Shown: positions 42,282 through 51,054, numbered from the stretch's first letter. The stretch: 64,000 nt of DNA from Actinophytocola algeriensis (GCF_014203735.1 NZ_JACHJQ010000003.1:481326-545325); one strand, 5' to 3'. Numbers and translations are program-made. The notes: generated from the sequence alone by a model not told the origin.

Positions 42282-43478
42282 TCAGTTCCCGGGTGGTGCC
42301 GCGTCCGTCACGGCCGTCATCGCCCGCTGGAACTGGACCCGGAGCTCGTCGATGCCGCCGGCGGGCACTTGGAGCACGGAGAGCTGGATCGTGGTGTCCC
42401 CGTAGGTGTACACCCCGCGCATCGCCGAGGCCTGCGGGTTGCTGACCGTGGACACGTGCACGCTGTCCGGCACCTCGCCGACCTCGGTGTCCTCGAAGCC
42501 GAGCTGCTTCTGAATGTCGAGCAGGTTGCCGGTGAGCTCCTCGGCCGCTTTCTGGTCCGCGGTGTTGTACGCGTACAGGAGGTAGCGGTAGTCGCCCTCC
42601 GCGGTGCCGGAGTAGACGACCGTGTCGGCGCCCGCGTCCGCGATCAGCGCTGCCTCCGCCGGGGCGAGGACCTTCAGCTCGCCTGCCCGCGCGATGTCCA
42701 TCTCGCCGCCGTTGTCGGCGGGCTTGCCCGGCAGCTCGATCTTGGTGATGTCGACCGGCTCCGGCGCGGGCTCGGCCGGCGTGCTCGTCTGTTCGGCCGT
42801 GTTCTGCGGGTCGTCGTCACCGCTGAAGCCGAAGAACCACACGGCGCCACCGGCGAGCGCGAGCACCACCAGCACCACGAGGCCGATCAGCAACGGCTTC
42901 TTGCTGCCGCGGGGCGGCTTGTTGCTGGTGAACAGGTCCTGCGCGTCGTGGGGGGTCACCGTGGGCCCGGGCATACCGGGGATCGCCTGCGGCGGCGGCG
43001 GGTACATCCCGGCGGAAGCGTTCGGCTCCGGCAGCTGGGTCGCCCACACGGGCTGCTGCGGCGCGGCCTGCTGTGGTGCGGGCTGCTGGGCCGCGGGCTG
43101 GGCTGGGAGCGCGGGCTGGACCTTCGCCGCCACCGCCTGCGTGCGCTCGGCATCGGCGTCGGCATTGTTGTCACCGCCGTTGCCGTTGCCGCCCGCCTTG
43201 ACGCCTGTCATCGTCGCGGCGTCGATGATCTGGGTCTGGTCGGCCTCGGACTCTTCGACGTTGACGATCTGCGTGACCTCGGCCTGGTCACCGGCCTGGT
43301 CACCGTTGTCCGCCTGGGCGGGCGGCGGCTCGGCCGGTGCGCCGAGCAGCGGAGACGGCGGTTGTGCGGACGACGCGGCCGCCAGGATCTCGTCCCGGCG
43401 CTTGCGGTACTCGTTGGCTGAGAGCTCCCCGCCGGCAAGTGCGCTATCGAGTTGCCTCAGCTCTTCCTGCCACGTCAT
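42282..43478 (-). CDS. SHOCT-like, TM-anchored envelope protein (diverged paralogue)
   Basis: A 398-residue paralogue of the gene at 41060. SHOCT-like N terminus: TWQEELRQLDSALAGGELS then ANEYRKRRDEIL. Disordered region 35-190 with VTQIV, QTQII and RTQAV. One TM helix (LLIGLVVLVVLALAGGAVWF, about 200-220), then an extracytoplasmic domain (about 250-398) in which the RAHYV strand is changed to MRGVYTYG. ATG 43478; overlaps the acyltransferase 3' end by 35 bp. Confidence 0.8.
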   Translation of the reverse strand: MTWQEELRQLDSALAGGELSANEYRKRRDEILAAASSAQPPSPLLGAPAEPPPAQADNGDQAGDQAEVTQIVNVEESEADQTQIIDAATMTGVKAGGNGNGGDNNADADAERTQAVAAKVQPALPAQPAAQQPAPQQAAPQQPVWATQLPEPNASAGMYPPPPQAIPGMPGPTVTPHDAQDLFTSNKPPRGSKKPLLIGLVVLVVLALAGGAVWFFGFSGDDDPQNTAEQTSTPAEPAPEPVDITKIELPGKPADNGGEMDIARAGELKVLAPAEAALIADAGADTVVYSGTAEGDYRYLLYAYNTADQKAAEELTGNLLDIQKQLGFEDTEVGEVPDSVHVSTVSNPQASAMRGVYTYGDTTIQLSVLQVPAGGIDELRVQFQRAMTAVTDAAPPGN

Positions 43479-44550
43479 CCGGTGCCCTTTCAGCTGTGTA
43501 CTGTCCACGATTTTCCCACCTGCGGAACAACCGGACCGCAGGTACCTCGACAACCCTGTGCAGCAGGTCAGCCGTGACCGCCGTACCTGCCACCACGGTG
43601 AGGAAGGCCAGGGTCGTCCCCGCGGATGTCGACAATAGGTGAGGTGTCACGTAGAGCACCGGCACATGAACCAAATAGACGGCATAAGTTCGGTTTGCCA
43701 CGGCTCTGACCCAGCGCCCGGCCACCTCGCCGCCGGATATCCGGGTGCAGACGATCACGAGCAGGGCTATGCATACCACCGATTGGGGATAGCCCGGAAC
43801 AGCCGGGGTGAAATAGCTGGTGAGATCACCACGCACGAGCAACAGCCAGTGCAGGACGCCGTAGGCCGTGCCCGCCAGCGGGTGCAGCTTGCCGAGCCGC
43901 ACCAGGGCGATGAGCTGCCCGATGAACAGAATCGGCAGGAAGGTGACGACCACGCGCACGGTGTGGGCCGCGACCGGGACCTCGGCCCGGACCACCGACA
44001 GCAGCACGCCCGCCAGTGCGACCGCCAGTATCGACGGCAGCCACGGCCAGCGGCGCAGCAACGGGATGGTGACCGCGACGTACAGGTAGTAGACGACCTG
44101 CACGACGAGTGACCACGTCACGGCGTCCAGCGCTGGTTCGCCGGAGAAGAAGAGGTTGGTGAGCGTCAGGTTCGTCAGCAGGGTGCTCGTGTCGGCGGTG
44201 CCCGTCACCGCGATCGGGACCCCTGCCCGCGCGACGAACCAGATGATCAGCAGCACCACCCACAGCGCGGGCACGATGCGCATGGCACGGCGTGCGAGGA
44301 AGCGCCCCGGGCTCTCGCGGAACGCGGCGTTGGTGATCACGAAGCCGCTGACGACGAAGAACGTGCTGATCGCGAGCGGTCCGAGGTGGTCACCGAGGGC
44401 CAGGGGTTCGACCACGCCCGAGGTGAAGACGTCGTCGAACCACCACCGCTGCCCGCCGGAGGTGAACCAGTCGCGGGCGTGGTCGTAGAAGACGACGAGA
44501 GCCGCGACGATGCGCAGGACGTCCAGGCCGGGGTAGTACCCAGGTCTCAT
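43444..44550 (-). CDS. Acyltransferase 3 family membrane O-acyltransferase
   Basis: A 368-residue AT3 protein with about ten TM helices. Catalytic Arg13 and His24 (LRIVAALVVFYDH) give the conserved R-x10-H, and FFVVSGFVIT (near 66) is the second AT3 motif. RRAMRIVPALW follows. AT3 enzymes carry acetyl or other acyl groups across the membrane onto surface polysaccharides. ATG 44550 overlaps the stop of the preceding gene (ATGA). Ends with a charged cytoplasmic tail. Paralogue of 46327-47436. Confidence 0.9.
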   Translation of the reverse strand: MRPGYYPGLDVLRIVAALVVFYDHARDWFTSGGQRWWFDDVFTSGVVEPLALGDHLGPLAISTFFVVSGFVITNAAFRESPGRFLARRAMRIVPALWVVLLIIWFVARAGVPIAVTGTADTSTLLTNLTLTNLFFSGEPALDAVTWSLVVQVVYYLYVAVTIPLLRRWPWLPSILAVALAGVLLSVVRAEVPVAAHTVRVVVTFLPILFIGQLIALVRLGKLHPLAGTAYGVLHWLLLVRGDLTSYFTPAVPGYPQSVVCIALLVIVCTRISGGEVAGRWVRAVANRTYAVYLVHVPVLYVTPHLLSTSAGTTLAFLTVVAGTAVTADLLHRVVEVPAVRLFRRWENRGQYTAERAPDDVAGRAEATR

Positions 44551-45650
44551 GCCCGCTCCGCCTTCGTGATCACGCCGGTGAGCCGGTGGCACGCCTCGGC
44601 GGCGAGTCCGACGGCGGCGAGCGCGGCGACCATGCCCAGCGGCACGGGGACGGTTCCGCGCAGCGGTTCGAGGACGGCGAACCCGATGACGCCGCCGAGC
44701 AGGACCAGCCACTCGGCGCGGTCGGCGAGCCAGCGCGTCACCGGGTGCGCGGCGATCGTGGCGGCGGTCGGGCCTGCCGCGCGGACCGCGACGAGCAACA
44801 GCAGCACCGCGTAGGTGGCGGCGACCGGGTACCACCACTGCTCGAGCCCGGCGAAGGTCCGGTCGACGGCGATGATCGCGGCGAGACAGGCGGCGACGAG
44901 CAGCATGCCCGCCAACAGGGGCAGGGTCCGGTCGAGCACCCGCCACGTCACGTGCCCGACGAGCACCAGCGGCAGGAACAGCAGCGGCCTGCCGAGGTGG
45001 GTGAGGTCGCCCGCGAACAGGCACAGCACCCCGGTGGCGACGAGCAGCAGGAGCACCGTCGGCCACGTCCGCCGGTCGAGTGCGACGAGCCACGCGACGA
45101 GCTGCAGTCCGGCGACCCACGCGAGCGGCACCAGCACCGTCTTGGCGGCGACGAGGTGGCTCGCGAACGTCAGGTTCGCCACGACGTTCGGCGCGGTGAC
45201 CGAGGCGTCCGGCGGGGTGGTCCACACGTCGATCCCGGCGAGGACGGCGGCCGCGGCGAGGACCGTCACCACGAGCACCGGCAGGTACGCGCGTACCAGC
45301 CGCCACCCGCCGAACCCCCTGGCCGCCGCCAGGTACCCGGTCGCGGTGAGCAGCAGCATCACGGCCAGGGGACCGAAGTCCTCCGCCACGCCGAGCGGCC
45401 GGTTGAGCCACTCCCGGACGGTGGCGATCGGCTCGGGGTGCGACCCGTGCCTGGCGAGCCACAGCGTGACGAGGTAGCCGTACACGCCGAGCAGCGCGGC
45501 CCCCGCGCGCAGCAGGGTGACCGGCACGGCGAGCGGCCTGCCCGCGCGGTCACGTGCCGGGTCGGCCGCGGGGACGGTTCCGGCTGCCGGGACGGCGATG
45601 GCCGGGCTGGTCGGCGGACCGGCCGGCGGCGCGGTCACCGCGGTGGCCAT
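44547..45650 (-). CDS. AT3-fold membrane protein lacking the catalytic His
   Basis: A 367-residue polytopic membrane protein with about ten TM helices. LLRAGAALLGVYGYLVTLW (47-65) matches the first AT3 helix, but the position of the catalytic His (Arg48 plus 11) is Tyr59. PLAVMLLLTATGYLA aligns with the FF(V/I)xSGF motif of AT3. It is probably inactive or uses a different mechanism. N-terminal 40 residues are Pro/Ala-rich. ATG 45650 overlaps the gene before by 16 bp; its stop overlaps the AT3 start. Paralogue of 47433-48344. Confidence 0.75.
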   Translation of the reverse strand: MATAVTAPPAGPPTSPAIAVPAAGTVPAADPARDRAGRPLAVPVTLLRAGAALLGVYGYLVTLWLARHGSHPEPIATVREWLNRPLGVAEDFGPLAVMLLLTATGYLAAARGFGGWRLVRAYLPVLVVTVLAAAAVLAGIDVWTTPPDASVTAPNVVANLTFASHLVAAKTVLVPLAWVAGLQLVAWLVALDRRTWPTVLLLLVATGVLCLFAGDLTHLGRPLLFLPLVLVGHVTWRVLDRTLPLLAGMLLVAACLAAIIAVDRTFAGLEQWWYPVAATYAVLLLLVAVRAAGPTAATIAAHPVTRWLADRAEWLVLLGGVIGFAVLEPLRGTVPVPLGMVAALAAVGLAAEACHRLTGVITKAERA

Positions 45651-46255
45651 TCGGCCAGCTGCCGCCGCGCCAGCGCGGCGAACTCGCGGTCGACGAGTGC
45701 CTTGGCGGTCCCGTAGGCCTCGATGCGGATGAGGTACGGGCCGCGGACGTAGTGGGCTCGGTAGCCGGAGTACGGCTGTCCGTCGCCCGGTACCTGGGCC
45801 CGGACCACGACACCGGGAGCCGGGCTGTCCGCTGGCTGCCAGCCACCCGCGGCGTACAGGTCGTCGATCGCGCGCAGCGCGTCCCCCGCGTCGCCGCCGT
45901 TGCGGACCGCCAGCTGCCACACACCGCGGCTGACCGCGCCGTCCCGGCTGACCAGCGCCTTGACCGAGACCACCCCGGCGGCGGTGACGGCCTGCGCCTC
46001 GGCCTCCGGCAGCACGGTGGCCGGCACGTCGCCGCGCTTCACCCTGGTGTTGTCGAGCACGACCGTGCCGGGCGGCCGCACCAGCGCGAGCGACTCGGGG
46101 CCGGGCAGTCGTGGGTCCGGATCGGGTGCGGTGACCTGCGTGGCGGCGCCCGCCGGGTCGCTGCCGGTGCCCCACAGCGCCACGGCGCCGAGCACGACGA
46201 CCGCGAGCAGCGCGTGGACGAGTACCACCGGAACGGTGGGCCGTGCCCCCCTCAC
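45635..46255 (-). CDS. Membrane-anchored RAHYV-domain protein
   Basis: A 206-residue envelope protein. An N-terminal TM/signal anchor (VVLVHALLAVVVLGAVALWG) is followed by about 180 extracytoplasmic residues. Conserved segments: VSVKALVSRDG, GVWQLAVRNGGD, AIDDLYAAGGW and YRAHYVRGPYLIRIEAYG (165-182). The start is GTG 46255, with AGGAGG 6 nt upstream. First gene of the second cassette copy. Homologous to 48341-48952 and to the C-terminal domains of 41060 and, more remotely, 42282. Unknown function. Confidence 0.75.
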   Translation of the reverse strand: MRGARPTVPVVLVHALLAVVVLGAVALWGTGSDPAGAATQVTAPDPDPRLPGPESLALVRPPGTVVLDNTRVKRGDVPATVLPEAEAQAVTAAGVVSVKALVSRDGAVSRGVWQLAVRNGGDAGDALRAIDDLYAAGGWQPADSPAPGVVVRAQVPGDGQPYSGYRAHYVRGPYLIRIEAYGTAKALVDREFAALARRQLAEWPPR

Positions 46256-46326
46256 AGCAAACCTCCTGAGACGGGGCACGTGGACCGGCACCCGCCACCA
46301 CGACAATCGAAAAACGCGGGGGAGCG

Positions 46327-47436
46327 TTACCTGATCGGGTGAATGGGGCTTGCTTTTTCCGGCGAATCGTCCTGCGCTGGCGTGGCGGCGGGCCGCTCCC
46401 GCCGGCGGCACCACCGCACCACCGGTTCCTCCACGAACCGGTGCAGGAGCTCCGCGGTGACCACCGTGCCCGCCATGGCGACGAGGAAAGCCGGGGTCGA
46501 GCCCGCGGGTGCCGAGACCAGGTGCGGGGACACGTACAGCACCGGCACGTGGACCAGGAAGACGGCGTAGGTCCGGTTCGCCACGGCCCGGACCCAGCGG
46601 GCGGGCGCCATGCCGCCGGGCAGCAGGCAACAGACGATCACGAGCAGCGCCAGGCACGCCGTCAGCTGCGGATATCCCGGGATGGCCGGGGTGAAGTCGC
46701 TGGTGAGGTCGCCGCGCACGAGCAGCAGCCAGTGCAGGGCGCCGTAGGCGAGCCCCGCCAGCGGGTGCAGCTTCCCGAGCCGGACCAGGCCGATCAGCTG
46801 GCCGATGAACAGGACCGGCAGCAGCGTGACGACCACCCGCAGCGTGTGCATCGCGACCGGTGACTCGGTCCGCACCACCGACAACAGCACCGACACGAGC
46901 GTGATCGACAGCGCGGGCGGCAGCCACGGCCACCGGCGCAGCAACGGGATCATGGCCGCCACGAGCACGTAGAACGCGAACTGCACGACCAGCGTCCACG
47001 TGACGAGGTCGAGCCCGGGGTTGCCCGAGAAGAAGAAGTTCGTGAGCGTCAGGTTCGTGACCAGCGTGCGCACGGTGACCTCGCCCGGCACCCCGATCGG
47101 CACGCCCGCACGGGCCACGAACCACACGACCAGCAGCACGACCCACATCGCGGGCAGCGTCCGCGCGGCCCGGCGGAACAGGAACCGCCCAGGGCTCTCC
47201 CGGAACGCGGCGTGCGTGATCACGAGCCCGCTGATCAGGAAGAACGCACTGATCGAGAACGGCACCAGGTAGGCGTCGACGTGCAGGGGCGCCAGCACCG
47301 CGGCGGTGAAGCCCTCGTCGAACCGCCACCGCTGCCCGCCGGTGGTGAACCAGTCGCGGGTGTGGACGTAGACGACCGCGATCGACGCGACGACCCGCAG
47401 CACGTCGAGACCGTGGTAGTAGCCGGGTTTCTTCAC
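46327..47436 (-). CDS. Acyltransferase 3 family membrane O-acyltransferase
   Basis: A 369-residue AT3 protein, paralogue of 43444-44550. Catalytic Arg14 and His25 (LRVVASIAVVYVH); FFLISGLVITH (near 67) is the SGF-type motif; FRRAARTLPAMWV follows. About ten TM helices and a charged tail. GTG 47436 has GGAGG 5 nt upstream and overlaps the preceding gene by GTGA. Last gene of the upstream cassette copy; 71 bp separate it from the second copy. Confidence 0.9.
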   Translation of the reverse strand: MKKPGYYHGLDVLRVVASIAVVYVHTRDWFTTGGQRWRFDEGFTAAVLAPLHVDAYLVPFSISAFFLISGLVITHAAFRESPGRFLFRRAARTLPAMWVVLLVVWFVARAGVPIGVPGEVTVRTLVTNLTLTNFFFSGNPGLDLVTWTLVVQFAFYVLVAAMIPLLRRWPWLPPALSITLVSVLLSVVRTESPVAMHTLRVVVTLLPVLFIGQLIGLVRLGKLHPLAGLAYGALHWLLLVRGDLTSDFTPAIPGYPQLTACLALLVIVCCLLPGGMAPARWVRAVANRTYAVFLVHVPVLYVSPHLVSAPAGSTPAFLVAMAGTVVTAELLHRFVEEPVVRWCRRRERPAATPAQDDSPEKASPIHPIR

Positions 47437-48344
47437 GCGGGCCTCCTGGTGAGGCGGTGGCACAGGTCGGCGGCGACGCCAGTGGCGAGCAGTGCGGCGA
47501 CCATGCCCGCGGCGTTCGGGAGCGCGCCGAGCACGGCGAACCCCGCGACCCCGCCCAGCAGGAGCAGCCACTCGGCCCGGTCCGCGAGCCAGCGGGTCAC
47601 CGGCTGCGCGGCGAGCGCGGTCGCGGTCGCGGTCGCGCCGGGCACGTACACCGCGACCAGGAACAGCAGGACCGCGTAGGTGGCGGCGACCGGGTACCAC
47701 CACTGCGCCAGCGCCGGGAAGGCCCGGTCCGCGCCGATCACCGCCGCCGCACAGCCCGCGCCGAGCAGCAGCCCGGCCCACGGCACCAGCTCACGGTCCA
47801 GCACGCGCCGGGTCACGAGCCCGAGCAGCACGAGCGGCAGGAACAGCAGCGGCCTGCCGAGCGCGTCCCGCGCGAACACCGACAGGACGCCGACCACGAC
47901 GAGCGTCGCGAGCACGGACGGCCACGTCCTCGGGTCCAGCGCGACGACCCACCCGACCAGCTGCAGCCCGGCGACCCACGCGAGCGGCGCCAGCACCCCG
48001 CCGATCGTCGTCACGTCCGCGAGCCCGAGCCGCGTCCCGGCCACCGCGAGCGCCGAAGCGACGACCGCGGGCAGGCACACGGCCACCAGCCGCAGCGGGC
48101 GGAACCGCGCACCACCGGCCGTCCAGCCGGTGCACACGAGCAGCAGCAGCACGCCGAGCGGCCCGAAGTCCTCGCCGAGGCCGAGTGGCCGGGCGACCCA
48201 CTCCCGCACCACCGCGACCGGCGCCGGGTCCGATCCGTGCCGCGTGGGCCACAGCGCGACGAGGTAGCCGTAGACGCCGAGCAGCGCGCCACCGGCCCGC
48301 AGCAGTGTGACGGGAACGGTCCGTGTCGCGATGACAGCCGTCAT
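47433..48344 (-). CDS. AT3-fold membrane protein lacking the catalytic His
   Basis: A 303-residue polytopic membrane protein. VTLLRAGGALLGVYGYL places Arg16 and Tyr27 where AT3 enzymes have Arg and His. DFGPLGVLLLLVCTGWTAGG aligns with the second AT3 motif. Shorter N terminus than its paralogue 44547-45650. ATG 48344 overlaps the RAHYV gene stop (ATGA), and its stop overlaps the AT3 start (GTGA). Both copies of the cassette keep the same Tyr substitution, so the protein is retained, not decaying. Confidence 0.75.
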   Translation of the reverse strand: MTAVIATRTVPVTLLRAGGALLGVYGYLVALWPTRHGSDPAPVAVVREWVARPLGLGEDFGPLGVLLLLVCTGWTAGGARFRPLRLVAVCLPAVVASALAVAGTRLGLADVTTIGGVLAPLAWVAGLQLVGWVVALDPRTWPSVLATLVVVGVLSVFARDALGRPLLFLPLVLLGLVTRRVLDRELVPWAGLLLGAGCAAAVIGADRAFPALAQWWYPVAATYAVLLFLVAVYVPGATATATALAAQPVTRWLADRAEWLLLLGGVAGFAVLGALPNAAGMVAALLATGVAADLCHRLTRRPA

Positions 48345-48952
48345 GTCGGCGGCCACCGGTCCAGCTGCCTGTCCACGAGCGCTTCGAACTCGCGGTGGAC
48401 GCGCTCGGCGTCCGGCCCGTACGCCTCGACGCGGATCAGGTACGGCCCCCGGACGTAGTGGGCGCGGTACGCGGCGAGCGGCAGCTCCGGCGTCGGCGCG
48501 TGCGAGCGGACCAGCACGTCCCTCGGGCCGGGCGCCTCCGCCCAGCCGCCGGCGGCGTAGAAGTCGTCGGCCGCCCGCAACGCGGCGACGGGGTCGGCGC
48601 CGTCGCGGACCGGGAACTGCCACACGCCCTGGCTGAACTCGCCGTCCCGGCTCACGAGCGCCTTCACCGACGCCACACCGGCGTCGGTGAAGTACCGCGC
48701 CTCCTTCTCGGGCAGGACCGCGGTGAGCCAGGCGCCGTTCTTCTCCTTGGTGGTGTCCATGACCACCAGACCCGGCGGCCGCACGAGCGCCACCAGCTCC
48801 GGGTTCACCGGCAGGCGGGGATCGGTGTCGGGGACGGTCACCGCGAGATCCGCACGCGCGGGATCCGCGCCCGTGCCCCACACCGCGACGGCGCCCAGCG
48901 CCAGACCCGCGAGCAGCACGTGCACCCCGACTACGCGCAGAACCGCTCTCAC
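48341..48952 (-). CDS. Membrane-anchored RAHYV-domain protein
   Basis: A 203-residue paralogue of 45635-46255. The N-terminal anchor is VVGVHVLLAGLALGAVAVWG; the extracytoplasmic part has VASVKALVSRDGEFSQGVWQ, AADDFYAAGGW and YRAHYVRGPYLIRVEAYG (162-179). GTG 48952 overlaps the methyltransferase stop by GTGA. First gene of the upstream cassette copy. Unknown function; by context it serves the following acyltransferases. Confidence 0.75.
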   Translation of the reverse strand: MRAVLRVVGVHVLLAGLALGAVAVWGTGADPARADLAVTVPDTDPRLPVNPELVALVRPPGLVVMDTTKEKNGAWLTAVLPEKEARYFTDAGVASVKALVSRDGEFSQGVWQFPVRDGADPVAALRAADDFYAAGGWAEAPGPRDVLVRSHAPTPELPLAAYRAHYVRGPYLIRVEAYGPDAERVHREFEALVDRQLDRWPPT

Positions 48953-50058
48953 ACCGTGCCGCGGCGGACCACGTAGGTGAAGCTCTCCCACTCCGCGCCC
49001 GCCATGCCGTCGGCCACGGTGTGCACGAGGTCGGAACCGCAGTGCGCGAACGCGAGCCGCACGAGCCGCGGGTCCATGCCGAACATCTCCATGCCGCCGT
49101 CGTTGCGCCCCCGTGGCGCGGCCTGCGGCGCTACTTCCTGGGCGGGCGCGAGTGACGGCATGTCCGCGACCTCGTCGGCCACGACCTCGACGGACGTGCG
49201 GACCGGCGTGCTGCCCGCCGCCGCCCACCACGTCACGGCTTCCTGGACCACGTCCAGCTCCAGCTCGTGGGTCCCCGGCACGTCCGGCGCGACGACCGGC
49301 AGCTCCAGCTCGACGGACGAACCCGGCGCGAGATCGTGCGGCAGGTCGGCGCGGCCGTCGTTCCAGCGCACGGTCTCGCCGTCGCGGTGCCAGTGGTTGC
49401 CGAGCCGGATCAGCTGCCCGGCGGGCCACGTCCGGTCGCTGACGTTGGTGACCCTGGCCCGCACCGGCGCGGTCTGTCCGGCGCCCACCGGCGTCGGCAC
49501 GGACAGCAGCTCGATCCCGGCACGCATGGCCTCGGCGGGCAGCTCGGCAGGCCTGCTCGGCCGCGACGGGATCTGCAGCACCAGCACGCCACCGGGCCGC
49601 ACGACGCGCTGCAGCTCGACGAGGCACGCCAGCTGCACCGCGGGCGGCGAGTGCTGGATGGAGATGAGGCTGACGGCCGCGTCGAACGACTCGTCGTCGA
49701 ACGGCAGCCGGTGCCCGTCGTAGGCCACGTACGAGACGCGGTCCGGGAACTGGTTGATGCGGTTCGCCTCGTCGATCATCGACTGCGCGATGTCGACGCC
49801 GACGACCTCCTTGGCGTGCGTGGCGAGCGCGTTGGACAACCGGCCAGCGCCGCACCCGAAGTCGAGCACCCGGTCACCGAGCGACAGCCCGGCCTCGTCG
49901 ACCCGCGCGCGCACCTGCGCGACCGGCGCGGCGCCGGTGGCGAGGAACTCGTCCACCTGCCACCCGCCGTGCCGCCGGCCGGGATCGGTGAGCACGGCCC
50001 ACAGCGGGTCGGTCCTCCCGAGGTCCTCCCACGTCGACTTCAGCCGATCGACTGCCAT
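48949..50058 (-). CDS. SAM methyltransferase with internal Ig-like domain
   Basis: A 369-residue protein. Residues about 50-170: class I methyltransferase with RVLDFGCGAGRLSNAL (motif I), VVGVDIAQSMIDEA and DAAVSLISIQHSPPAVQLA. Residues about 195-300: a beta-sandwich (VRARVTNVSDRTWPAG, then PGSSVELELPVVAPDVPG) resembling domains that bind carbohydrate or partner proteins. A short C-terminal helix-strand follows. ATG 50058 has GGGGGGAG upstream. Translationally coupled to the RAHYV gene. Likely methylates a sugar of the glycan. Confidence 0.8.
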   Translation of the reverse strand: MAVDRLKSTWEDLGRTDPLWAVLTDPGRRHGGWQVDEFLATGAAPVAQVRARVDEAGLSLGDRVLDFGCGAGRLSNALATHAKEVVGVDIAQSMIDEANRINQFPDRVSYVAYDGHRLPFDDESFDAAVSLISIQHSPPAVQLACLVELQRVVRPGGVLVLQIPSRPSRPAELPAEAMRAGIELLSVPTPVGAGQTAPVRARVTNVSDRTWPAGQLIRLGNHWHRDGETVRWNDGRADLPHDLAPGSSVELELPVVAPDVPGTHELELDVVQEAVTWWAAAGSTPVRTSVEVVADEVADMPSLAPAQEVAPQAAPRGRNDGGMEMFGMDPRLVRLAFAHCGSDLVHTVADGMAGAEWESFTYVVRRGTV

Positions 50059-50103
50059 GCCCGCTCCCCCCGACACACCTGTAGACCGCTGACAGCGGCA
50101 AGG

Positions 50104-51054
50104 CTAAACGCCCGCCGGATGCTCTGCTTCCGAGGGACGTTTCGCGCGGGCGCGGATCAGCCCGTACCGCAGCGCGAGCACCAGGTCCGCGAGCGTGTGG
50201 CCCACGCGCAGCATCAGGCTGACGGTGGCCGCGGCGGGGGCGCCCAGCAGCGGGGTGAGCGCGAGGATCAGCACCGCCTCGCGGGCACCGACACCGGCCG
50301 GGGCCAGGAACACGAGCAGCCCCACCAGCCAGCCGAGCGCGAACGCGCCAGTGCACACGACCGCCAGCTGCAGCACCGAGTCCGTGAACGGGTCCGCCAG
50401 CACGTAGCCGGCCACGCCGTAGCCCAGCCACGCGGGCAGCATCCACAGCAGCGGCTTCACCAGGCCGGACCACCGCAGCACCGGCGGTTCCTCCCCGGAC
50501 CGCTTCGCGAGCTTGCGCGCCAGGAAGTTGATCACCTTGGGGTGCAGCACGACCAGCGCGAGCGGGATGCACAGCCCGGCCCAGCCGAACCTGTCCACCA
50601 GCGCGGGCTGGCTCACCAGCAGCAGCGCGCCGACGAGCACGGACGTCACCGTGTGCACGACGAGGAACACCGACCCGGCGAGCAACGCCATGCCGCCCGG
50701 CACGCCACGCTCGCGCGCGAACTTCATCTGCGCCAGGAACGGCCACACCGAACCGGGCAGGTACTTCCCGACCTGTGCGGGGAAGAAGATCTCCCGCGCG
50801 GCCCGGGACGTCACCGGTGCGCCGAGCGCGCCGAGGCAGTGCTTCCACACCTCGGCGGTCGCCAGCAGGCCGAGCACGATCCCGGCGAACGCCACGACCG
50901 GCCGCCACCACGAGATCTTCCCGAGCGCGTCGACCATCGACGGGAAGTCGTCGCGCAGCGCCCAGACGGCGACCCCGACGGCGACCACCACGAAGACCAG
51001 GGCCAGCAGGTCCGCCCGCCGGCTCGGTTTCGGGGCAGCCGGCTCGTCAGTCAC
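50104..51054 (-). CDS. Flippase-like LPG-synthase TM-domain protein
   Basis: A 316-residue polytopic membrane protein of the UPF0104 / LPG_synthase_TM family (about eight TM helices). Hallmarks: FFPAQVGKYLPGSVWPFLAQMKFARERG and PAGVGAREAVLILAL. It has no MprF-type soluble synthase domain. Such proteins accompany glycosyltransferases and are suspected lipid flippases. GTG 51054 is the GTG of a 31-bp stop-start repeat, and GGAG of the repeat is its ribosome-binding site. Confidence 0.85.
   Translation of the reverse strand: MTDEPAAPKPSRRADLLALVFVVVAVGVAVWALRDDFPSMVDALGKISWWRPVVAFAGIVLGLLATAEVWKHCLGALGAPVTSRAAREIFFPAQVGKYLPGSVWPFLAQMKFARERGVPGGMALLAGSVFLVVHTVTSVLVGALLLVSQPALVDRFGWAGLCIPLALVVLHPKVINFLARKLAKRSGEEPPVLRWSGLVKPLLWMLPAWLGYGVAGYVLADPFTDSVLQLAVVCTGAFALGWLVGLLVFLAPAGVGAREAVLILALTPLLGAPAAATVSLMLRVGHTLADLVLALRYGLIRARAKRPSEAEHPAGV

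Noticed and set aside
43444-46301. Long minus-strand ORFs (672 and 584 codons) that extend upstream of the AT3 genes
   Set aside because: The extensions lie over other cassette genes in shifted frames; starts at 44550 and 45650 are supported by family N termini and overlaps.
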